A stretch of 64,000 nt of DNA from Glandiceps talaboti (GCF_964340395.1 NC_135563.1:21994151-22058150); one strand, 5' to 3'; shown: positions 45,097 to 58,868, counted from the first letter of the stretch. Notes: generated by a model not told the origin, from the sequence alone. Translations and numbers: made by a program.

Positions 45097-48000
45097 GCCA
45101 GTATACATGTTCATAAAACTCATGATTGAAGGGGTTTTTTTAAACATGAAAAAGAGGATTTTTTCCCAGATGGTTGTCACGAAAGATAAGTACTTACCCC
45201 ACACACAAGTTATGTTGTGTGCATTTGAACAAAGAATACCAAAATTTATATCTTGTTCATTCTACATCATGCCGACACATGTCTGCATCTCCGTCATTGC
45301 TGTGTGGTATTTGTAATGCAAGTCAAAATGTTTAGAATCACCACTACATTCTCAATTATTGCAAATTTAACAGGTTCAAATATTATCGTATCATTCTCCA
45401 ATATTTTTCTTCACTCAGCCACAAAATACTCTGTTACTCCTGTCGCAGACTCATGGTGAAAAGGCTCCTTTAATATGTCACTCATATTTTCCTAAATTGA
45501 ACTATGCAAGTATAAATCTAAAAGGAGGATCCAAATTATTATAATTCATAATTTATACTAATTGTGTTTGTAAACTATTCTCTATAACCTTCCTTGCAGT
45601 CTCTCATAAAAGATACTCTTTAATCATTACAGGAAGCTTGGTGATGGTTTATTCCTGCAGAGTTGTCAAGAGATATCTGAACTCTATCCCAAAATTAAGT
45701 TTGAGTCTATGATCATAGACAATTGCTGTATGCAGCTTGTATCCAACCCTCATCAGTTTGATGTGATGGTGATGCCAAATCTGTATGGTAGCATTGTAGA
45801 CAATGTAGCTGTAGGTCTGGTTGGAGGTGCTGGTGTAGTGCCAGGGGAAAGTTACTCCAGTGATTTCGCCATTTTTGAACCAGTAAGTGTGTACTTATCT
45901 ATTGTATATTTGTTTGTTTGTTTGTTTGTTTGTTTGTGTTTTGTTAATCTCTACAGTATGGTATTAACTGTGAAAATGTGTCAATTACAAAATTAAATTA
46001 AAAACTGTATTTTGAAGTTTACTGCCAAAATATACTTGGTTAATATAATTTGTACAGTGAAAAAGTTAGACCTTGCAAAAATCCAAATAACTCAGGTATG
46101 AAAATCAACACCTGGCACTTCGCCAAATTTGAAATAATTTGTGAATGTTAGTTGTATTTTTTGAATGCTCAAAGCACTGCATGTGACTTCAGGGGATGTG
46201 ACGTGTAGCTCTGAGCCAGTGTCATACATGGTTGTATTTTATAATTAAGTTATGCATGGTTGACTGGCTGGAAAGAATGATTTCTGTTTCCCCTAAGGCT
46301 CATGATTGAATTTCTGACTATAAATCATTGTGTTACATGTTGCAACAAATAACTACTATTCACTAAAGATGGAAATTTGAGAAAATCATTCTATTTTTAT
46401 CAGAATTGAACTGTTGTTATAGTACTACAGACATGGTGAAGTGTATGAGTATGTTTGTTTTGGATGGATAGATGGAAGGGCAATGTCATTAACCACAGGC
46501 CTCTTTTTAAAGCACTGTCCAAAACATTGCTTCAGTAGAAATATGAGCAATGACTTGTCAGAATGGTGGAAAGAGGGCATGGTACATATACAATGTACAT
46601 GCCTAAAGTTTAACTGATTGCAGTGATAGGATGTCACTTGTATGAAGTCTAGTTGTAAACTTAGACATGTCGGATTATTTTATCAAAATATCCCTATGGG
46701 TTTGTAATCATGTACATGAACAGATGATTTCTGTGTACATGTACTAACTATTCCTTTAGGTGTGTAGTCACACATGTACAACAACACTAGATGAACAGAT
46801 CTCTTGGTACACAAACACTAGATGAACAGATCTGTTGGTACACAAACACTAGATGAACAGATCTCTTGGTACACAAACACTAGATGAACAGATCTCTTGG
46901 TACACCAACACTAGATGAACGGATCTCTTGTACACAAACACTAGATGAACAGATCCATTGGTACACAAACACTAGATGAACAGATCTCTTGGTACACAAA
47001 CACTAGATGAACAGATCTGTTGGTACACAAACACTAGATGAACAGATCTCTTGGTACAACAACACTAGATGAACAGATCTCTTGGTACACAAACACTAGA
47101 TGAACAGATCTCTTGGTACACAAACACTAGATGAACAGATCTCTTGGTACACAAACACTAGATGAACAGATCTGTTGGTACACAAACACTGGATGAACAG
47201 ATCTCTTGATACACAAACACTAGATGAACAGATCTCTTGGTACACAAACACTAGATGAACAGATCTCTTGGTACACACACTAGATGAACAGATCTCTTGG
47301 TACACAAACACTAGATGAACAGATCTCTTGGTATACAAACACTAGATGAACAGATCTGTTGGTACACAAACACTGGATGAACAGATCTGTTGGTACACAA
47401 ACACTAGATGAACAGATCTGTTGGTATACAAACACTAGATGAACAGATCTCTTGGTACACAAACACTAAATGAACAGATCTCTTGGTACACAAACACTAG
47501 ATGAACAGATCTCTTGGTACACAAACACTAGATGAACAGATCTGTTGGTACACAAACACTAGATGAACAGATCTCTTGGTACACAAACACTAGATGAACA
47601 GATCTCTTGGTACACAAACACTAGATGAACAGATCTCTTGGTACACAAATCAGATGTAAAATTACGACTTTTTGGAGAAAAAACTAAAACCTAAAACAAA
47701 CAAACATTGATGTTGTAACCATGGTAATAACCTGTGTAACTCCAAACTAACTTAATTGTTATTTTCAATGTATGGGTTTAATTTCAGATTTGTTCAATGC
47801 CCATGGTGATATTTTTATTCAAATTTCCTGATTTGATCATATTCCATGAATAATATTGATACAATTATGGTAATAATTTGATGCTACATGACTAACTGTA
47901 TTTTCATGGTGTATTGATATTATGATAGTGTATAGAATTTGTAGCGCATACATGCAGAACTCATTCACTCCTTCTGTTCATACCTAGTCCTGGTAGTTCC

Positions 48001-51000
48001 GTAATGTTCAGTCATTATTTTTGTCTAGTAAAGTAGTTTTCAAGGGGCACAAACCGAGTTGATACATTTTCAAGGGGAATTCTTCACTGCATATTGAAAG
48101 GTACATATTCTATATACTGAAGCTTACTTCTTTGCAGCACATTGAAATGTACATATTGTGTACTGAAGTATACTTCTCCCCTACTTGCTAATGACAGAAC
48201 TCAAAACTGGTATTCAGACAAAATAATAATAATAATTTATTCCCAAAAATATACAATAATTACAAATTACAAAATACATATATGAGATAAATATGTATAT
48301 CAATAGCTAACGGGAAAGGGGGAATAAAAATAGTTGTCAAGCAACTAATCTAAATACTTTAATTTGATGATCAAGAAATTTACTCTTATTATGGTGTCAG
48401 CTGTACAGTGATTCTTTATATGCTACACATGGATGTGAACATTATACTCGTCTAAGAGTAGTTTAATCAAGGTGTTAGGCCAAAAAAAAGAACTGTTTCT
48501 GGTCAGTGCACACATCACATAAATATCCTTGCGTCAGTCTTTTTAAAGACATTTGTCCAGCCTATGCAGTCTGCAAATCCGTGGGTAAATACAAAAATAA
48601 CCCTCCCTACTTCAGTCAAAGACAACTGCAGAGCCAATCATGAACAAGCAAATGACATCTGCCCTACATACACACTTGCTTTAAAGTAGTAAATAAAAAG
48701 AACAGTAACTGCCATAAATAGTAGATTGAGTGTGACAGGTTTGTTGCAAAAATAATAAAAATAACAAATTCCGCATCGTCACACAATTGTAGACAGACTG
48801 TCCTGACCAGAAACAAGTCTTTTTTTCTTCTTTTTTTTTGCCATATAGATCTGAAGTATTTTCATCTGAGGGAAATAAGCTAGCAGACATTTTTCTATCA
48901 CTTCAAAGTATTAACTACACACAGGTCACAAGGAACAATCCATCATCACTGACTTCTGAATGACTTATACAATAATGCCAACAATTTCAATGGCCTTTCA
49001 TTCCACAATACATTCATCAATACAGCCATTTGTATCCATGGAAACATTTCATCCATATCGTTACCATGACAACATGGTTTCTATAAATGGAATTTTAAAA
49101 AATCCCCTAGGGCAAAGATAAATGCTGTGATTAGTAATCTGGACATATGATACTGTATACAGTGTATGGATTGATACATAAAGAAATAAATAAATAAATA
49201 AGAACACTTTCAACTCTTGGTGAACTATCTAATTTTTTATCAAGTTATGACTAAGCTTAAAAGGTTGATAATTGATTCAGAAGTAATGCTGTGCAATTTA
49301 TGAAGCAAATGGAGTGCAAAATTTCATAAATAACAATTCTCCTTCGGGTATTTGTACCTAAAATGTTAAATTGAGCAATCATGAAGATTTACATTTTCCA
49401 AGAATTTATATTCATTTGCACATCGTACAATAACATGTTTGATAAATATGTCTTACATTTACATACAAATGGTACTTGTGAATGGATAGTCTGTAAGATA
49501 TGATATTCATGTCACTCTATCAGCCACCACTCACTGGTTTAGAAGCTTGATAGGACAGAACAACTGTCATATCTTACAGTGGTTTAGAAGTCTGTTAGGG
49601 TTGAACAACTGACATATCTTACAGTGGTTTAGAAGTCTGTTAGGGCTGTACAACTGACATATCTTACAGTGGTTTAGAAGCCTGATAGGACTGAACAACT
49701 GACGTATCTTACAGTCTAATTTTATATTTAGAAAATAAATCAATGATTTTGAAGGACACTGGACTTAACATTACAGTTTTATGATCACAACATCCATCAA
49801 ATTTCAGTTTGCCATTTTACTCTTTAAGTTTTACAGTTACGAGTTACGAAAATATCCCTTAATAGCCAATAGGATTACAGAATACAATTTGACATCAAAG
49901 CTATAGTACAATAGATTTTATGGGTGTTTGACAGTAGTAGCGGTTTACATGTACATTTGTACATTGGACATTTGCCAAGACTTCTCTATAAATATGATGT
50001 AAAATGTACAGCCAGACAAGACTATTACAATTCAGTGTAATTAGATGCTATTGCCCAATAATTTTCTTCATTCCGCTAAGAAAAATACTCGTGACCTAAG
50101 GGGCCTTTGTTACTACGAGTCGCTAGACTCATAGTGATAACCTTTAAGTCACAAGTATTTTCCAGCTGAATGAAGAAAAATATTGCAGAATAACATAATT
50201 ATCCCAGCGCCAATAATATCAAAGAAAAATGAGGGAAAGTAATTGAAATTTTGAAAGTTTTGACTATTATTTTGAACACCAGACCAGTGATGTAAATATG
50301 CATTGTCATGACATAGACGTGTGTTGTTGTGACGTAGAACGACCAGAGTATATATTCCATTTTTTTTCAACTCAGTGGCTCATGTATGGTATAATTCCTT
50401 ATATCCTCTTTTCCTACTGGTATTTGTTTATACACAAGTTGTGAAAAACAGTGTTTATAATAAACTGTGCTTATTCTATTACAGGGTGCAAGGCATACAT
50501 TTTCACAGGCTAGTGGTAGGAATGTTGCTAACCCAACAGCCATGTTGATGTGTTCATCAAATATGCTTAGACATCTCAAGTAAGTCACAAGAGTTTGATA
50601 ATAGACTCTGTTCTTGCTCCTGAATACATCAGAGTTTCTCCTTACAATGTCAGATATTCAGTACACATAAAAGATTGTACCTCATTATCTAAGGAAATCA
50701 CACAGAAAATTTGTTGATTTTTAATGTATCACAGTTTGTTTTCCCTTCAACTTCACATCAATAGCTAAAAGTTATTTCAATTGAATAGATAACAATTGAA
50801 ATATTATTTTCAATAAAATAAATACCGTAGTCAGAAAGCCAGAATGTTTGAAATGTACTCCTTAGCTGTACAACAGTGTATACTTACAAATTCTACCATC
50901 AATCTGTGAGTTTTTGGACTGACGCTCACTCTACGATGCCTTCTTTATTTCAGTTTGGAGTTTTATGCACAATTGATTGAGAATGCAGTGGGCAAAGTCA

Positions 51001-52457
51001 TCAGGATGGGCAAGGTATGTATGATAGGATCTGTTTACCATGAGATTTAGACAAAACTTACTTCGTACAGTTATTTATTATAATAATATTCAATTTATTT
51101 TTATTCAAGATGATTTGAACCTAACTGGCCAATCTTCCAATTATGTATTCGAAAATGAATACAGTAGGCCAAATAGTATTTCCTTATTCTGTAGACAGGG
51201 CTCGAAATTAGCAGTAGTTCCATGCCCACAGACTACCAATTCTTGTCACAGGGCTACCCTAATTTGCAGCTGGTAGCCCACCCAGGCTACCACTGATTAT
51301 GCATTGAGGATGGAAGATTTATGGACATGAAAGTTTTTAATAACACACACATACTAGTAGTTCCAATAGAGGAAATCTGTTTTCAGTTCAGGAATATGGG
51401 ACGACAGGTTGCAACCCTTGGACTACCAGTTTCTGAAACCGATAGTCCATTAGGAATACCAAAGAAAAAAGTAAATTTCGAGCCCTGTGTAGAGACATTC
51501 CGTTTCATTCTATTATATACTAGACAACTTTAAAATGATATGATGTGGTAATATACATGTAGTATCCATATCCTATTTGTATGTACATGTGGAGTTAGAC
51601 TATAGGACTAGATATGAAAATTTGGAAACTTGTGAGATGAAATTCATAATGCTGATTCTGTCCTGTACATATATATCTATTTGATGTGATGATATGTTAG
51701 AGCAGTCTCTGTTATATAGTTAAAATTTGTATGTGTGTGATGAATTTAACCCTTTCATTCCTAGAGACAACATTGGGATAAATAGAAACTTGATTGTAAG
51801 AACATTTTCTAAAATTTAAGAATATTACTTCATTGGGAAGTAATATTTCTTGAATTCTGGTCTAAAATAAAGTTGATCTTTTTGCAAAAATTACAGAGAA
51901 ACAAGAATTTTTGTTCAAAAATTTTGGCGGGAAAGTTTCTAGTCCTGAAAGGGTTAAATTCACTTATCCATTACAAACATCTAAGCTGACAGATATGGAA
52001 ATCTGTGTAACTAAAAAGTCAACTATCAAGTTAATGTAGATGATCAAAAATAAGAATCTAGTTGCAAATACGTTTTAATGTTAAAAACTTTAATTTTCAG
52101 TCACTCACAAAAATAGAGTGAAAACTAAAGGGTGTAATGATGATACTTTTCTTGTATGGCTAAACATAGACCTTGTTTACCCAACGTCTTTGGGCAAACA
52201 TTTCAGAAGAGTCATGTATAGCTCACATTGTTTCAGATAAAACAACAGGTTCATCCCATCATTCTATTCTCCTCCAGAAAATTTTTCAAGACTGCATTAT
52301 TTGCATTTTCTTATAAAAAGGTAAGAACAGTCACAACCTACTTTCATTTTTGTGCTAATGACATCTGTTCTATTATTAGGTGCGTACAAGAGATATGGGA
52401 GGATATGCATCCACTTCAGAGTTCACAAGAGCCGTCACTAACAACATCCGTCTGTGA
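40679..52457 (+). CDS. IDH3B: Isocitrate dehydrogenase [NAD] subunit beta, mitochondrial, 10 exons
   Basis: IDH3B is the beta subunit of the mitochondrial NAD-dependent isocitrate dehydrogenase of the TCA cycle. Exons: 40679-40720, 41541-41612, 42089-42231, 43170-43304, 44193-44325, 44714-44847, 45633-45882, 50485-50579, 50954-51014 and 52380-52457. All GT/AG, in frame, 380 aa against about 385 in human. Residues 1 to ~45 form a mitochondrial presequence ([14 protein letters not shown]...ARHFCSSP). Family landmarks: [110 protein letters not shown] and VRTRDMGGY near the end. The beta assignment rests on [14 protein letters not shown] (alpha has RENTEGEYSG). Intron 7 (4.6 kb) holds a large minisatellite. 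Human IDH3B is alternatively spliced at its 3' end; I see only one terminal exon here. Confidence 0.96.
44998..45096 (+). mobile_element. LINE/SINE 3' end with (ATT)n tail, IDH3B intron 6
   Basis: A GCGCACTACATGTACAAATC stem-like stretch runs into TTTATTATTATT and about 15 more ATT units (45045-45096). This is the typical 3' terminus of L2/CR1-type LINEs or their SINEs. Only about 50 bp of element remain upstream, so it is a severely 5'-truncated insertion. Confidence 0.6.
45250..45480 (+). repeat. Dispersed repeat family, copy D (partial)
   Basis: Matches copy C (50046-50372, opposite strand) over CAATATTTTTCTTCACTCAGCC, ATACTCTGTTACTCCTGTCGC and AGACTCATGGTGAAAAGGC. Confidence 0.55.
46775..47650. 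repeat. 31-bp minisatellite, about 28 copies, IDH3B intron 7
   Basis: Unit ACACAAACACTAGATGAACA followed by GATCTCTTGGT, repeated with few changes (CTCTT/CTGTT alternation is the main variant). Each unit has the palindrome AGATCT. No stop occurs in any minus-strand frame, so long artefactual frames appear. Units are contiguous, with no spacers. Confidence 0.97.
48060..48190. repeat. Short imperfect direct duplication
   Basis: GCATATTGAAAGGTACATATTCTATATACTGAAGCTTACTTCT-like text recurs as GCACATTGAAATGTACATATTGTGTACTGAAGTATACTTCT about 55 bp later. Confidence 0.7.
48200..49529. other. IDH3B intron 7 sequence, nothing firm
   Basis: Contains an (AAT)n-flanked AT-rich stretch (48222-48300) that could be the reverse of a LINE tail, with no further support. 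No exon candidate fits the IDH3B frame here. Confidence 0.4.
49530..49722. repeat. 45-bp tandem repeat, about 4.2 copies, IDH3B intron 7
   Basis: TGGTTTAGAAG recurs at 49535, 49580, 49625 and 49670, followed by GAACAACTGACATATCTTACAG. Confidence 0.95.
50046..50372 (-). repeat. Dispersed repeat family, copy C
   Basis: Read on the minus strand it goes from ATGGAATATATACTCTGGTCG through CTATGTCATGACAATGCAT to GGCCCCTTAGGTCAC and CAATAATT, matching copies A and B in order. It lies just upstream of IDH3B exon 8. The stretch near 50110-50140 is an internal palindrome (CGAGTCGCTAGACTC). Confidence 0.65.
51190..51494. mobile_element. hAT-like MITE in IDH3B intron 9
   Basis: Terminal inverted repeats CAGGGCTCGAAATTA (from 51196) and AAATTTCGAGCCCTG (to 51488), with TGTAGA directly repeated on both sides. 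CAGGG-type ends suggest a hAT-derived non-autonomous element about 290 bp long. It has no coding capacity; inner GCTACC/GGTAGCC stretches add secondary structure. Confidence 0.8.
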
Positions 52458-52597
52458 AATGGATGTATCATGGATGAAATTAACATCAGGGTGTGAGATG
52501 TTCATCATGATGATATAATATCAGTCATTTGTTACTCATTGTAAATTAGAACTATGTAAAGGTTTGTGTGTGAGAAAAGATATCGTGTGTACAGTAC

Positions 52598-52603
52598 AAT
52601 AAA
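52598..52603 (+). terminator. IDH3B: PolyA signal of IDH3B
   Basis: AATAAA 141 bp after the stop, in an AT-rich context with downstream GT-rich sequence (GTTTGTGGTTTGT), as expected of a real site. Confidence 0.75.
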
Positions 52604-55600
52604 TTATTAATACACAACGTTTGTGGTTTGTACAGCCAATGTTGAAAATATAAATTGACTTTTAATGATGTGAAAAAATGGAATGTTTAGTGTAACCCTT
52701 TTGAGCAGTGTGTTTGTGGTTTATCTCCTCCACATTATATATCAACATTATGTAAGTTCACATCATTTAATCCCTTCCATCCCCATTTCAAATGAAGTGG
52801 AATCACCCTCCTATGAAATATAGATTCCAAATACAAAATGATAGGGGTAGTAGGTATAAAATGGTGATAATGTTATGTTTATATGCTCGCAGTAAGTACT
52901 AACAGTTAATGCAAAGGATGGTAAACCCAGAATACCTCATGTCTTAATGTAAAATTGGTGTAGTAACTGAGGCTCCCTTTTAGTTAAACAACTCAACTAT
53001 ACCATCCCAGGATAAAGTAATGTAAATAACAACCACAACAAATTTATAGTTAGAGATAGTAACAACAATTTCAAAAATTATGTCCAAATATACAAAAAGA
53101 AATTACAAAGTGTATAGATAGAGGTAAATTTACAAAATACACTGACATGAAAAAAGCACTGTTTTATTTAGAATCAATTCTGATTGACTAAGTGTAATAT
53201 GTGTTTGTCAACTACGCACAAAAGACCTGTGGTAATTGAGACAAAGATTATTTATTTTATTAGTAACCAATAAATTACATCATTATATAATTTTTGTACT
53301 ACATTCGACTTCATCTCTGTAAGTTGCTGGACATAACCATGCATGTTTCAATAATTGGAATTACTATGAAGATATTTCAATTTGAAACAAATGGTACTAA
53401 AACACATAAAGAACAGGCTAGCCCATTTAAGGTGGCGTAACATTTGACAAAATGTTTCTCAAATACTTAAAATCCTTTGAAGTGAAAACAACAACTGTGC
53501 AAAGTGTGATTTATACCCTCACACAAGCCAAGTTGAATGTGTTCAAAAATAAAATATGGAATGTATGCCCCGGTTGTTCTACATAATGAGAATATGCATC
53601 TATGTCATTAATGATTTCATTGGTGCTCATAATATGAGATTTTTAATAAATTTAACATGCAGAGGTATTATCATCTCATTCCTCAACAGTTTCTTAATTC
53701 AGCCAGAAAAAAGACACTATGTCATTACTCATCTGTTTGACTCATAGTGACAAGGCCCCTTAGGTCACTGCATATTTGTTTTGGGCTGAAGGGACAAAAT
53801 TATTTGGGAATAATTTCTACTTTAACAACACACAGAGAAGTACTATGAGTACAGTGTCAGAGTTATGAGAAAGAGAGATTTGGCAAATCCTAACATGAGA
53901 ATCAGAATGATTTTACTACCATAGCAGCTATGTGAAATTTTACAATTTATGTCATCATCCATGTATTTTATTGTTGTCTACATCACATGTACACAGATTA
54001 TACCCATTTACTATTTTGTGTATTTGTTTTAACAACACCTTGATAAATGTAACTTTTCAGAGCTTTCTATGCCAACTTTCATGAGTAAGTTACATACCCT
54101 TTTTAAGATATACCATACACTGTTGTTTGGGATGTTACTTTTTGCACTCTCACTTCACTTTCTTGAAGCAGTGACATTGACAAGACTATGCCAACAAGTG
54201 TATCACACAGTCTTTAGAATAGTTAGAACATGCAGGTGAACAGATGTTTACAGATTTGTAGTTTGTTATTTAGTATATACACATTTACTTAAAAGTGATA
54301 TGCCAAGTTTTACCCGATTTAAGACGTATCAAACAGACATATACTAGATAGAAACAAATTCTTCAATGGCATCAGGAGGACAGAAGTGCACAATACTATT
54401 TTACTGTTTAAAAACTGTGCTGACTGTAACTGGAGTATTATAATTTTTTGCCAAACAACCAACAATATATTCACTGAAAAGCCAATAATTTGATATTACA
54501 TTTCAATATTGTTTGCAAAGACTTGTACAGTGACTGATGAGTTGAAGAAAACAACTCTGTTTGAAGAAAGGCATCATTTGATTTTGGCAAATTGTGTCAA
54601 GGGGGTTCTAATCAATTGAATACTGCATTGCATCTTGGGAAAAGGTCAACAAACTCTGTATTCACTGAAAAATATGAGAATGACTATTGACTGTGTCATA
54701 TTTTTAATTGTTTTGATTTTTTTTTCCGCCAACATGATTGACTTGTAATCTTTTGATATTTCCTGTTCATATTGTATGACCCATCAAATAGTTTGTCTGT
54801 TTTTACTTACATGTTTTCATCTATTTATTTATCCGATACCATTCATTGTTATTTTAATGATCTAGACGATAGTTGTGATTTCAGTCAGTCACTATGAAAT
54901 AAATCAAATCAGTCAAATAGTTGATTTTCATGACTAACTTAGGTGGTAGTTGTGATTAATGAGTATCTTAGGTGGTAGACATGAGCCATGACTAGGTTGA
55001 AGCTATGATCCATGACTTACCTAGGTGGAACTTGGGATTCACCACTTACCTAGGTGGTAGTTGTAATTTCCTTGACTTACTTAAATGGTGAAATTGTACT
55101 GTGAGGTGCTAATATAAAGAATACTAGACCACTTGCATAAGGATTCAAATTGTCAGTTAGTTCGTACCATTTTATACATCCCTGGTTCCTACACTTTCAT
55201 CTCTATTATTCATCCACTCATATCAAAGTACATAATATAATACACTTCATGGCTTGATTTGCCAGATTTTTAAACCCAAACTATTTTAGGCAGCATATAA
55301 ATGTTTTAGATCACTTATATACACTAACTTACATTGTATAGCTATTTTATGTGCTCTGTATTTATAATATTTACACTTTGAGAAGAAGACAAAAATAAAG
55401 TACATCAAACATGGATGGAGAGATTACTGCTTTACTTTGTGTGTGTGTCTGTGTTCATGCTTCATCATTAGAGAGCCTTCAGTAACCACAAGGCGGGAGG
55501 GCTGAGAGAAATCAAGAGTGGTTGTTGTGTAAAGCCTGACTCCCCCCCCCCCCCCATTCCATATTCTAAAAATTGACCCTTTCCAAATTTCCTTTCTCTA

Positions 55601-56270
55601 AAACATGACCCTCGCTCTGTTAAAATATTTCAAAAACATGGGTTAAAATTCTGTTTTAAGTGAAAAGGGATAAAAATCATAATGGTACTCTATCCCAGTA
55701 CTACCACCACATTTTTTCCATTACTACCACACTCACCATGGGGAATTTGTGTGAAGGCATTGCAATAATTCATTATTTAATCAATACTTTTATTTGGATC
55801 TAATTGACAGAGCGGAAGGCCAGAACTACCAAAACTACATGGGTGCACTATCAACAATATCGAACTGAGGTCGATATCTCCACTCCACCACATTCTTGCC
55901 TATATCTTATCACAGTGTTCCCTCATCACTCCTAGGAGACCCTCTTCTCTCCTCACACAAAAACTAACAATTGATTCACTGCCTGGTTGTCAGCAGTGAT
56001 TGACATGTTCTAATATTACAGTACAATGGTGGCAGTGGTGGGATGTGGAAGCAGTAAGGTGCAAAATCACAACAATATGCAGATACCAAATACAATCAAA
56101 GTAAAATGTGACCCTCCTGTAATTCTATTTTCTTAAATATGCTGCCTCCCCCTGAATATCAATTTGTAAAAGTGAACCTCCCAACACACACACACACACA
56201 CACACACCACCACCACCACCAATACCTCTTAGCCTTCTCCCACCTGTAAATTACTGAAGGCGCCCTAACC
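52604..56270. other. Intergenic between IDH3B and ARL3, no gene supported
   Basis: Frames are short on both strands. Contents seen: a dispersed-repeat copy (53520-53815); degenerate ~35-bp repeats around CTTAGGTGGTAG (54935-55090); an isolated AATAAA at 55394; a C tract at about 55543-55554; and CA/CAC simple sequence at 56189-56221. Confidence 0.5.
53520..53815 (+). repeat. Dispersed repeat family, copy B
   Basis: ACACAAGCCAAGTTGAATGT, TATGGAATGTATGCCC, GGTTGTTCTACATAATG, TCAGCCAGAAAAAAGACACT, GACTCATAGTGACAAGGCCC and TTATTTGGGAATAAT follow in the family's order. This is the most complete copy. Confidence 0.7.
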
Positions 56271-56284
56271 TGGATAATTCATTT

Positions 56285-56720
56285 TGCATAGATGGCAGAT
56301 TTCTTTGTTAAGGTTTATTTAGAAATCAGACAGTTCACTTGGTCATAGTGGGTGAAATTGATGAGACAGGTCTATTGATACTTAGTTCATGTCTCCATTG
56401 TGGACAGATTTCTTCATCAAGGTCTATTGAGAAAGCACAGTTGTAAGTTATGGTCACAGTGGATGAAATTTATTACACAAGTCTATTGATAACCTGGACT
56501 GTTCATTTTCCACAGAGGGCAGATTTCATTGTCAAGGTCTATTGAGAAATCTGACAATTCAATTGGTCAAAGTGGGTGAAATTTATTTTGAAGGATTTTT
56601 TTGATAACCTGGACAGTTCATGTCTCAATTGAGGGCAGATTTCTTTGTTAAGGTCTATTTAGAAATCAGACAGTTCACTTGGTCATAGTGAGTGAAATTG
56701 CTTATTGTAAAAGGTCTATT
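56285..56720. repeat. About 116-bp degenerate tandem repeat, about 4 copies
   Basis: GGCAGATTTC or its variants start at 56294, ~56402, 56518 and 56634, each followed by AAGGTCTATT-AGAAA and a GGTCA-AGTGGGTGAAATT block. Confidence 0.88.
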
Positions 56721-58868
56721 TTAAACTACTTGTAATTGGTTCATTTCAATCAGAGTGTGAGATTTATTGTGATGGTGTATTGAATTTAAGACAGTTGATG
56801 TAAATTGTCTTGTAAAGTGCACTACACTAAGAAGACAACTCACCAGTACTTGATGTTCATAGACAAAAGATTTATTTGATTTCTTACAAAGGCTACAACA
56901 AAGACATAAATGTACACACAGACATAGACAAAAGTAAAACTGGGCTTCAAGATTTCCACATAAAATAAGACTTTGGTGTCTATAATATTTGTTTTAGATT
57001 CTCTCATCTGACTAAGTTTTGGATAGAATATCCATTTATGTTCCTTTTCCTTTTCTCTGTTATGTTTTGAACTACCTCTTATCCTGTTGGAAAATAGGGA
57101 TGTGAAGGTGAAGGGGTCAAACTTGCAAGCAATAAACATCATTATAGTATGGTTTTCTACATTCTAAACAAGATTGTAAGGAAATGTTAGGGAAAAATCT
57201 GTGAACCATGATGGCTGAAGACCAGTGCTTTGAGAAAGCAAATTATACCAACAAGTAGGAGGGATACATGTTAACAAATAAACATGAGAATATAATTATC
57301 TATTAAGGGCAAGTGGTAAAATAATTGAATCTCCAAGTTCCATTGTTCTATTTCAATAATTTGTCCTAACTGTTGGTCCTCTCACAGTGCACTCCTTTTG
57401 TCTGTTTTGGGCCAGCTTAGTTCAGAAATTGTCCCACAACAGTTTTCAAGACTGCTCAGGTGGCTGGACGGAAAGCGCTCTCACAAGACTGGGTAGGCAG
57501 TTCACATAACACTGTGTAAGTAGACATGTATAAATATAAGTTATAGACCAAAAAATGAATCATCTTATTATTCTAAATTTTGTATGATAATCTATACACA
57601 TGTTTGCATCACCAGTCACTTGGGGTTTAAACAATCAGATAGTAGTAAGTACATAGGAAAATGAATAATTCTTTTAATAATAGCTGACAATCTGCTATAT
57701 ATTGCGTATATATGCCCAAATACAAACACATGACATTAAACTTATCCTTCGAAATATTCAAGGCAAAAAATATTGAAACATCTGCTGGTTGGTAGTGAAA
57801 ATCTTGACATTGTTATTGTTGTGAAGAATGCTGATATGCTCTTTATACTACTTACTTAGCATTAAAACATATGTCAACAAGTATGACAAAATAACAGTCA
57901 CATGTCCACCACATCACTGAGCTCTACATTTTTACTATTTTAGTATCGAACAAGTATGACAAAATAACAGTCACATGTCAACTACGTCACTGAGCTCTAT
58001 ATTTTTACTATTCCAAGTGACAATTATTTGCATACTGCCTTGCAGCAGGTAGAACAATAAAATTCATTATGAGACTAGTTATGATTTTCTGATACATTCT
58101 ATTCTGAAAGTTAACATTGAAAGTGTAAAACAAGTGCACTGTAGTAACATAGTTTCACTACCAAACCTCCTTACCAAGGTATCCCAGTACTTAACTTTCT
58201 CTTTGTACAGGTGTTTTCATTACCATTAAACAAATGCAAAGGAAATCAGTTCAAAATTTATAAATGTCTACCATTTAAGAAAACACTGCTCTCACAAGAA
58301 AATAAATCGGCCTCTTTTTTTTTACTTCATAAAGAATACATAGGATACACAACAAAATTCAAGTTGGACACCACAGTAATGTACTTGGTGCCTTGCAAAT
58401 GGATGTTTTTCGGAATACAATATATTTCTCTAAATAATCACACATAAGTAGGCATTTTCCAGCTAGTACAAAGACATAGCATTTTGATACTATTTGACTA
58501 CAGGTATTTTGTAAATGAGATCCCTTGTAACAAAGCTTGTTATTGGCTGGTAATGTAAGTACAGGTTTAGGAAATTTGTAACAAAGTTTGTTATTGGCTG
58601 GTAAAGTAAGTGTAGGCTTGGGACACTTACAAGCAAACAACACCTGACACAAAGTAATTGCAAAGTACAGAAAGAAAGTGTACACTTATAATACAGACAC
58701 TGCTGAACTTAATTGATGCTTTTCATATTGAAGAAAGGAAAGGACTTTAATACAATTTGAGGAACTACTTTTGACCATGTGATGATAAAATCTTTAAGAA
58801 TGGATATTTAGTGTGTACGTTTGAGCTTTCACACAGTTTTTGAGATAAAGCTGCCTCATTCTTATAAC
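56721..58868. other. Intergenic, two tandem duplications
   Basis: No supported gene; an open frame at 57142-56840 (minus) has no recognisable feature. A 72-bp duplication spans 57880-58020 (AACAAGTATGACAAAATAAC twice) and a ~54-bp one spans 58515-58625 (TTGTTATTGGCTGGTAA twice). Confidence 0.5.

Noticed and set aside
46775-47650. CRISPR-like array
   Set aside because: Units are contiguous 31-bp copies with no unique spacers, in an intron of an animal gene.
40679-52457. IDH3 gamma or alpha instead of beta
   Set aside because: [24 protein letters not shown] and the VRTRDMGGY end agree best with the beta subunit.
56840-57142. 100-aa minus-strand frame
   Set aside because: No domain, low-complexity Tyr/Val end, no splice partners; likely chance.
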